Shown here: piece by piece, positions 5,852 through 10,616 of the stretch
Layout: each line of letters opens with the position of its first letter
Position numbering within the stretch: the stretch's first letter is position 1
The notes under the pieces: generated by a model
What the model saw: the letters and a program-made list of their open reading frames with translations, nothing else
Told to the model about the DNA's origin: nothing
Databases searched by the model: none
Program-made: the position numbers and the translations under genes
Origin: an uncultured Megasphaera sp.
Lineage (GTDB): Bacteria; Bacillota; Negativicutes; Veillonellales; Megasphaeraceae
Direction of reading: 5' to 3'
NCBI GenBank assembly: GCA_902464195.1
Contig: CABQJB010000059.1
Coordinates: 1-10,616, forward strand
DNA: 10,616 nucleotides

Positions 5852-6583
5852 TCACTTAGCCCGGCCACCCAGCTTGACAGCCGCGACGAATTTCGGCAGC
5901 GCCAGCATGCGCTTGAACCGCGTCGGCTCTTTCAACAGGCGATAGAGCCATTCCAAGCGGTTGTCCTGCATCCATTTCGGAGCCCGGCCGGCTTTGCCAG
6001 CCAGGACGTCGAAGGTCCCGCCGACGCCCATGCAGACGCAGGGACCGAGTTCGTAGAGATGCTCGGATATCCATTTTTCCTGTTTCGGCACGCCGAGAGC
6101 GACTAAGAGGATGCGCGTCCCCTTGTTGCGGATATCCTCGATGATACCCTGTTCTTCGTCAGCCGAAAAGAATCCCGAATGAGTCCCGACGATATTCAGG
6201 GACCCCAGTTGCTGCTGCACATTGGCCGCAGCCTGTTCGGCAATGCCCGGGGCACCGCCAAAGAGGTAGACAGCCGTTTGGCGTGCGGCTGCTTCTTTAA
6301 GCAGACTGCACGCCAAATCGACACCTGTCACGCGTTCTTTAAATTTCTTGCCCTGCTGTTCTGCAGCCCACAGGACGCCGGCCCCATCGGGAACTACCAG
6401 GTCGGCATGCTGGAGGATATGGGCCAGTTCGCGGTCCGTCTGGGCCCGCATGACCATTTCTGCATTGGCCGTCGCAATGGAAGCGGCCCGGCCTTCGTCG
6501 ATGCACTTAAAGGCCAGGTTCCGGGCTTCTTCCATAGTGACGTTCCATATGGGGATGGACAAGATATCGATTGTACTAATCAA
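5852..6583 (-). CDS. WecG/TagA/CpsF-family glycosyltransferase
   Basis: This 243-residue GT26-family enzyme adds, in characterised members, the second sugar (such as ManNAc or ManNAcA) to an undecaprenyl-diphosphate-linked sugar for teichoic acid, enterobacterial common antigen or capsule. Visible family blocks are TANAEM (38-43), DLVVPDGAGV (61-70), ERVTGVDL (83-90), YLFGG (106-110), GTHSGFF (133-139), VALGVPKQEKW (161-171) and GVGGTFDVLAGKAGRAP (186-202). Thr38 and Asp66 match the residues proposed as catalytic in TagA. The basic C-terminal appendage (about 200-243), which binds membrane in this family, is present. The start is TTG, with GGAGGG 5 bases upstream. It is 18 bases after guaB. 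No lipid-sugar initiating enzyme or other polymer genes are nearby, so the actual polymer is unknown. Confidence 0.9.
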   Translation of the reverse strand: MISTIDILSIPIWNVTMEEARNLAFKCIDEGRAASIATANAEMVMRAQTDRELAHILQHADLVVPDGAGVLWAAEQQGKKFKERVTGVDLACSLLKEAAARQTAVYLFGGAPGIAEQAAANVQQQLGSLNIVGTHSGFFSADEEQGIIEDIRNKGTRILLVALGVPKQEKWISEHLYELGPCVCMGVGGTFDVLAGKAGRAPKWMQDNRLEWLYRLLKEPTRFKRMLALPKFVAAVKLGGRAK

Positions 6584-6601
6584 CGTATCCCTCCGCCCTG
6601 C

Positions 6602-8059
6602 TTAGTTTACGCTGTAGTTCGGAGCTTCTTTCGTGATGTTGACATCATGAGGATGGCTTTCACGAAGGCCAGCTGCGGTGATCTGGATGAACTGCGTATT
6701 TTCAATCATTTCCTTAATGTTGTGGCAGCCACAGTAGCCCATGGATGCGCGGAGACCGCCGACCATCTGGTAAATGGTGTCAGCTGCCGGTCCTTTGTAC
6801 GGTACACGGCCTTCGATGCCTTCGGGGACGAGTTTCTTGGCATCTTCCTGGAAATAACGGTCCTTACTGCCACATTCCATAGCGGCCAGGGAGCCCATGC
6901 CGCGGTATTCTTTGTAGCTGCGGCCCTGATAGATGACCGTTTCGCCCGGGCTTTCTTCCGTGCCGGCCAGGAGGTTGCCCATCATGACGACGTTGCCGCC
7001 GGCAGCGATGGCTTTGGCCATATCACCGGAATACTTGATGCCGCCGTCGGCGATGATGGGGATGCCATAGCGCTGAGCGACTTTGGCACATTCATAGACG
7101 GCTGTGATCTGCGGTACGCCAATACCAGCGACGATACGGGTCGTGCAGATAGAGCCCGGGCCGATGCCGACTTTAACGGCGTCGACGCCACATTCGATGA
7201 GGGCTTCCGTAGCGGCGCCCGTAGCGACGTTACCGGCAATGACCGGGAGGTGCGGATACATCTTCTTGATTTCTTTCAGCGTATTGAGGACGCCCAGGGA
7301 ATGGCCGTGAGCCGTATCGATGACGACGACGTCGACTTTGGCAGCGACGAGAGCGTCGAGGCGGTCGGTCATATCATGGGTTACGCCGACTGCAGCAGCG
7401 ACCAGGAGACGGCCGTTGCCATCTTTGGCAGAATTCGGGTATTTCGTAGCCTTTTCGATATCCTTGATGGTGATGAGGCCCTGCAGGTTGCCTTCTTTAT
7501 CGACAAGGGGTAATTTTTCAATGCGGTGCTTGCGGAGAATTTCTTTGGCTTCTGCCAGGGACGTGCCGACAGGAGCAGTGATCAGGTTTTCTTTGGTCAT
7601 GATGTCACCGATGCGGCGGCTCATGTCTTCTTCAAAGCGCATATCGCGGTTGGTGATGATGCCGACGAGTTTGCCGTCGACCGTGATAGGTACGCCGGAG
7701 ATGCGGTATTTGCCCATTAATTCATTGGCATCGGCCAGGAGATTATCGGGATGAAGGAAAATCGGGTCGATGATGATGCCGTGTTCCGACCGCTTTACTT
7801 TGTCGACTTCCCGCGCCTGGGCGGCAATGGACATGTTCTTATGAATAACGCCGATGCCGCCTTCGCGGGCTACGGCAATAGCCATAGGAGCTTCTGTAAC
7901 GGTATCCATACCAGAGCTCATAATAGGAATATTCAGTTTGATATCGCGCGTCAGGTTCGTCGAAACGTCGACTTCCTTAGGAAGTACGTCGGACTTTGCC
8001 GGAACCAGGAGAACGTCATCAAATGTCAAACCTCTCATACCAAATTTATCAGATCTCAT
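6602..8059 (-). CDS. guaB: IMP dehydrogenase
   Basis: This 485-residue enzyme oxidises IMP to XMP with NAD+, the committed step of GMP synthesis. The (beta/alpha)8 catalytic barrel is interrupted by a pair of CBS domains at about residues 93-205. Catalytic Cys305 lies in GIGPGSICTTRIV (298-310), the active-site flap contains Arg401-Tyr402, and DGG (338-340) and GMGSLAAM (387-394) are also conserved. Length is normal for bacterial GuaB. The ATG at 8059 has AGAGGTG 5 bases upstream. A recognisable promoter and a short hairpin-containing leader precede it. It is the first gene of the seven-gene run and has no direct metabolic link to the lipid genes that follow. Confidence 0.98.
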   Translation of the reverse strand: MRSDKFGMRGLTFDDVLLVPAKSDVLPKEVDVSTNLTRDIKLNIPIMSSGMDTVTEAPMAIAVAREGGIGVIHKNMSIAAQAREVDKVKRSEHGIIIDPIFLHPDNLLADANELMGKYRISGVPITVDGKLVGIITNRDMRFEEDMSRRIGDIMTKENLITAPVGTSLAEAKEILRKHRIEKLPLVDKEGNLQGLITIKDIEKATKYPNSAKDGNGRLLVAAAVGVTHDMTDRLDALVAAKVDVVVIDTAHGHSLGVLNTLKEIKKMYPHLPVIAGNVATGAATEALIECGVDAVKVGIGPGSICTTRIVAGIGVPQITAVYECAKVAQRYGIPIIADGGIKYSGDMAKAIAAGGNVVMMGNLLAGTEESPGETVIYQGRSYKEYRGMGSLAAMECGSKDRYFQEDAKKLVPEGIEGRVPYKGPAADTIYQMVGGLRASMGYCGCHNIKEMIENTQFIQITAAGLRESHPHDVNITKEAPNYSVN

Positions 8060-8094
8060 ATTTGCACCTCTGTTTTGAAAAATATAAGAAACTA

Positions 8095-8109
8095 AGGGGA
8101 AATACCCCT
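8095..8109 (-). other. Small hairpin in the guaB leader
   Basis: On the minus strand AGGGG-TATTT-CCCCT forms a 5-bp stem, and part of it can alternatively pair with TAAGGG just upstream (complement of 121-126). It lies about 10-25 nt inside the predicted guaB transcript. It is too short for a known purine riboswitch, and the T-rich stretch after it is broken, so I do not call it a terminator. Confidence 0.35.
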
Positions 8110-8125
8110 AAATAGCTTATCCCTT

Positions 8126-8154
8126 ATTATAACTGAAATCAGCTCTTATGTACA
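8126..8154 (-). promoter_or_regulatory. Promoter of the guaB operon
   Basis: On the minus strand: -35 TGTACA (8154-8149, four of six consensus bases), 17-bp spacer, -10 TATAAT (8131-8126, perfect). The predicted start is near 8119, giving a leader of about 60 nt. It sits in the 115-base gap after recG, which contains no clear recG terminator, so recG read-through may also feed the operon. Confidence 0.7.
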
Positions 8155-8174
8155 TATATTACAGCAAATTTCTA

Positions 8175-10214
8175 TCAGTTATTTAAAAGTCCGGCAAAAG
8201 TATAGCCAAAGCGTCTCTTTACGGCTTCTTCTGCTTTCCCCGGGTCTTCACAGGCCAGCCACCATTGCCGGGCCGCATCGCGGGCCGCCGCCAGGAGAGG
8301 TACATCGTTTATAATATCGGCAGCTTTTAAATCGGGCAGGCCATGCTGCATATAGCCGAAGAGCTGGCCCGAACCGCGCAGGAGCAGATCTTTTTCAGCC
8401 AGGGTGAAGCCGTCGTGTATCTGTTCCATCCATTTCAGGCGCTGCCGTGTCTCGTCGCTGCCGCCTTTGGCCATGAGGATACAATAGGCCTGCAGGTCGC
8501 CGCGGCCGACGCGGCCCCGCAGCTGGTGGAGCTGGGCCAGGCCGAAGCGTTCGGCACCGTCGATGAACATGACCGTCGCATTGGGGACGTTGACGCCGAC
8601 TTCGATGACACTCGTCGCGACCAGGAGCTGGATGTCCCCTTTCTGGAAGGCTTCCATGACAGCTTCTTTCTCTTTGCCGGCCATGCGGCCGTGGACGAGG
8701 CCGCACGTGCGCTTTTTGAAGACGCGGGACCGAAGTTCCTCATAGAGGTCCGTCGCCGCCTGCAGGTCGACGCTTTCCGACGCCTCGACGAGGGGACAGA
8801 CGACGTAGCACTGCTGGCCCTGGGCCATGAGCTTGTCCATGAAGATATAGACCCGTCGGCGCAGGGCTTCGCCGACGGCATAGGTCTTGACCAGTTTCCG
8901 CCCTGGCGGCAGCTCGCGGATGGACGACACGTCGAGATCACCGTAAAGGGACAAGGTCAGCGTCCGGGGAATGGGCGTGGCCGTCATGAACAGGGCATGG
9001 GGCTCCTTCCCCTTCTGTTCCAGCGCCGACCGCTGGCGGACGCCGAAGCGGTGCTGTTCGTCCGTGACGACCAGGCCCAGGCTGCGGAAGGTGACATCGC
9101 TCTGTATCAGGGCGTGGGTCCCGATGAGGATGTCAATCTGGCCCTGGGCCAGCTCTTCCAGGAGCTGCTGCCGTTCCTTGGCCGTCGTCCGGCCCGTCAG
9201 CAAGGCGACGCGGACGTCCAGGCCCTGAAAGAGGCGGCAGAATTCTTCATAGTGCTGGGCCGCCAGGATACCCGTCGGCGCCATGAGGGCCCCTTGATAG
9301 CCGTTCTCTACGATTTTGGCCAGGGCCAGAGCAGCGACGACGGTCTTGCCGGAACCGACATCGCCCTGGACCAGGCGCTGCATGGGCACTTCGCTTTCCA
9401 TGTCGGCCTGGATATCGAGGAAGGCCTGGGTCTGGCCTTTCGTCAGGGTAAAAGGCAGGTGGTCATAGAAGGCCTTGAGCAGCTTGCCGTTAGGGCCGCA
9501 TTTGATGCCCTGGCGCCTGCCTTCATGGCGCCGGCGCAGGAGCAGGCCGAGCTGCATGTCGAAGAGCTCTTCAAAGGCCAGCTGGCGCCGGGCCTGTTCC
9601 CGTTTCTCCATAGAGTCCGGGAAATGTATCTGCTCATAGGCTTCGAGCGTCGGCATGGCCGCAAAAGGCGACTGGCGGCAGCCGTCCCAGCCGGGCAGGA
9701 TGTCCGGCTGGTCCTTGGCCAGGTCCAGGGCCTGGCGCACGACCTTGCGGACATCCTGCTGGCGCAGGCCGTCGGTCAGGCCGTAGACGGGGACGAAGCC
9801 ATCACCGCCAGCCTGCCCTTCTTCCGTGTCAGGCGTATTCATCTGGCGGCGGCCGTAAGCCCATTCCATCTTGCCGAAAGCCGTCAGGGTCATGCCGACA
9901 TGGAACTGGCGCTTCTTGAAGGCCTGGTTGAACCAGACCAGTTCGGCCGCTCCCGTGCCGTCGCTGACCATGACCTTCAAGATGGAGAGGCCCCGGCGGG
10001 GCCGCATTTCCTGGACCGAGGCCACAGTCCCGCAGATGAGGATAGCCTTCCCCGTCCCGCACGGGGCCTGGCCGATAGACCAGATGTGGCTCCGGTCTTC
10101 ATAGTCGCGGGGAAAATATTGCAATAAATCGGACACCGTCACCAGATGGAGCCGGGCAAACAGGGCTTCTTTGTGCGGTCCGATGCCCTTTAAATCGCGA
10201 ATGGAAAAATTCAT
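8175..10214 (-). CDS. recG: ATP-dependent DNA helicase RecG
   Basis: This 679-residue branch-migrating helicase acts on Holliday junctions, stalled forks and R-loops. The N-terminal wedge/OB region (about 60-165) is followed by helicase domain 1, with Walker A GDVGSGKT (284-291), the DEQH box (385-388) and TATPIPRT (411-418). Helicase domain 2 contains HGRM (508-511), ATSVIEVGVNVPNA (533-546) and QLRGRVGRG (564-572). The translocation (TRG) region near 611-625 reads LRGSGQLFGYMQHG. It keeps the Arg and Gln but departs from the usual RGPGE/D...TRQ or TKQ pattern. The ATG at 10214 has AAGGAG 8 bases upstream. Length is close to other RecG proteins. It is divergent from rpmB; in Bacillus too, recG lies in the gene cluster divergent from rpmB, although further away. 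Confidence 0.97.
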   Translation of the reverse strand: MNFSIRDLKGIGPHKEALFARLHLVTVSDLLQYFPRDYEDRSHIWSIGQAPCGTGKAILICGTVASVQEMRPRRGLSILKVMVSDGTGAAELVWFNQAFKKRQFHVGMTLTAFGKMEWAYGRRQMNTPDTEEGQAGGDGFVPVYGLTDGLRQQDVRKVVRQALDLAKDQPDILPGWDGCRQSPFAAMPTLEAYEQIHFPDSMEKREQARRQLAFEELFDMQLGLLLRRRHEGRRQGIKCGPNGKLLKAFYDHLPFTLTKGQTQAFLDIQADMESEVPMQRLVQGDVGSGKTVVAALALAKIVENGYQGALMAPTGILAAQHYEEFCRLFQGLDVRVALLTGRTTAKERQQLLEELAQGQIDILIGTHALIQSDVTFRSLGLVVTDEQHRFGVRQRSALEQKGKEPHALFMTATPIPRTLTLSLYGDLDVSSIRELPPGRKLVKTYAVGEALRRRVYIFMDKLMAQGQQCYVVCPLVEASESVDLQAATDLYEELRSRVFKKRTCGLVHGRMAGKEKEAVMEAFQKGDIQLLVATSVIEVGVNVPNATVMFIDGAERFGLAQLHQLRGRVGRGDLQAYCILMAKGGSDETRQRLKWMEQIHDGFTLAEKDLLLRGSGQLFGYMQHGLPDLKAADIINDVPLLAAARDAARQWWLACEDPGKAEEAVKRRFGYTFAGLLNN

Positions 10215-10245
10215 ACCAAAAACTCCTTGTCAAATATTCGTTTTT

Positions 10246-10274
10246 ATTGTATCATATTTCGTAGGCTTTTTTAA
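10246..10274 (-). promoter_or_regulatory. Probable recG promoter
   Basis: On the minus strand an extended -10, TGATACAAT (10254-10246), lies about 30 bases before the recG start codon. The -35 at 17-bp spacing is only TTAAAA (10274-10269), which is weak but tolerable with an extended -10. It is back to back with the rpmB promoter. Confidence 0.55.
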
Positions 10275-10285
10275 AAAAATAAAAC

Positions 10286-10314
10286 TTGCTTTACCTAATA
10301 ATCTGTGATAAGAT
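10286..10314 (+). promoter_or_regulatory. Promoter of rpmB
   Basis: -35 TTGCTT (10286-10291), 17-bp spacer, and extended -10 TGATAAGAT with TAAGAT at 10309-10314. The predicted start is near 10321, giving a leader of about 33 nt with a strong AGGGAGGT ribosome site at 10339-10346, 7 bases before the ATG. The leader is short and shows no ribosomal-protein autoregulatory fold. Confidence 0.75.
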
Positions 10315-10353
10315 TTATATGTTGTACTGTGATGGTGCAGGGAGGTGTAACCA

Positions 10354-10545
10354 ATGGCAAACTTTTGCGAAATCTGTGGTAAAGGAACAATGAGCGGCAT
10401 GAATGTCAGCCATTCCCACTTGAAAACGAAAAAAACCTGGAAACCGAATATCCAGCGTGTCCGCGCTGTCGTCGACGGCGAAGTAAAACGAGTTAATGTT
10501 TGCACTCGTTGCCTTCGTTCCGGTAAAGTCCAGCGTGATGTTTAA
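10354..10545 (+). CDS. rpmB: 50S ribosomal protein L28
   Basis: This 63-residue basic protein of the large ribosomal subunit is of the zinc-binding (C+) type. It has CEIC (Cys5, Cys8) and CTRC (Cys50, Cys53), which together form a four-cysteine zinc ribbon. The conserved core MSGMNVSHSHLKTKKTWKPN (13-32) is clear. Length is normal for Firmicute L28. It is the only plus-strand protein gene in the window, monocistronic, with a promoter at 10286-10314 and a terminator right after the stop. Confidence 0.98.
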   Translation: MANFCEICGKGTMSGMNVSHSHLKTKKTWKPNIQRVRAVVDGEVKRVNVCTRCLRSGKVQRDV

Positions 10546-10552
10546 GGATGAT

Positions 10553-10588
10553 AAAAAAAGCGTTGTCTGTGAAGACAACGCTTTTTTT
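10553..10588 (+). terminator. Intrinsic terminator after rpmB
   Basis: A 10-bp perfect stem, AGCGTTGTCT (10559-10568) and AGACAACGCT (10573-10582), with loop GTGA, is flanked by seven A on the left and seven T on the right. It begins 7 bases after the rpmB stop. The symmetry means it could stop transcription in both directions. Confidence 0.95.
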
Positions 10589-10589
10589 A

Positions 10590-10616
10590 GTGGCTCGTGG
10601 CTCGTGGCTCGTGGCT
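10590..10616. repeat. Heptamer tandem repeat (GTGGCTC)n
   Basis: The unit GTGGCTC repeats perfectly three times, followed by GTGGCT at the window edge, so the true array is at least 27 bases and may continue. It starts one base after the T-run of the rpmB terminator. No reading frame or promoter is visible in it. A seven-base unit is not a multiple of three, which fits a non-coding array. Confidence 0.85.

Noticed and set aside
6179..7513. A 444-codon plus-strand open frame crossing the WecG/TagA-type gene and guaB.
   Set aside because: It runs antisense across two well-supported genes with complete motifs, and its translation has no recognisable domain.
8343..10127. A 594-codon plus-strand open frame opposite recG.
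   Set aside because: It lies wholly inside recG on the other strand, is low in complexity (Ala, Asp, Glu, Gln rich), and has no promoter or ribosome site. It is a codon-bias shadow.
1..10616. Mobile elements, CRISPR, toxin-antitoxin or defence systems.
   Set aside because: No transposase, integrase, spaced repeat array or defence domain is visible on either strand. The gene content is core chromosomal.

Overview
The window looks like chromosomal core DNA from a moderately GC-rich Firmicute. My best guess is a Negativicute near Megasphaera. That guess rests on gene content and sequence style (short pyruvoyl Psd, WecG/TagA-type transferase, zinc-type L28, Firmicute-style promoters and Shine-Dalgarno sites), not on any database match. 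All protein genes except the last are on the minus strand, so transcription mostly runs from right to left.

Right edge (10215-10616): rpmB (ribosomal protein L28) is on the plus strand with its own extended -10 promoter and a strong hairpin terminator, followed by a heptamer tandem repeat that runs off the window. Divergent from it is recG (8175-10214), the branch-migrating helicase of recombination and fork repair.

Centre (2091-8154): a promoter in the recG-guaB gap appears to drive a compact seven-gene run: guaB, a WecG/TagA/CpsF-family glycosyltransferase, psd, pssA, a membrane GT2 glycosyltransferase, surE and cdd. Gaps are 20 bases or less, with two stop/start overlaps (psd-pssA and surE-cdd), so this is very probably one operon. 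PssA and Psd together make phosphatidylethanolamine. PssA releases CMP, which SurE could dephosphorylate and Cdd could deaminate, so the last two genes may recycle the nucleotide by-product of the lipid genes (inference). The two glycosyltransferases point to envelope glycan or glycolipid synthesis with unknown substrates.

Left (338-2051): a separate promoter drives a tandem glycine riboswitch with a visible leader-linker kink-turn, a terminator-like expression platform, and then an alanine/glycine:cation symporter gene. This is a glycine-sensing transporter unit.

Left edge (1-311): a tRNA-Leu(CAA) gene with a strong promoter, an inverted repeat in its leader and an intrinsic terminator, followed by a compact composite palindromic repeat that looks like a dispersed non-coding element.

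I see no phage, CRISPR, transposase or defence genes. The less explained signals are the two repeat elements at the edges, the inverted repeat between the tRNA promoter and the tRNA, and the grouping of lipid genes with nucleotide-salvage genes.
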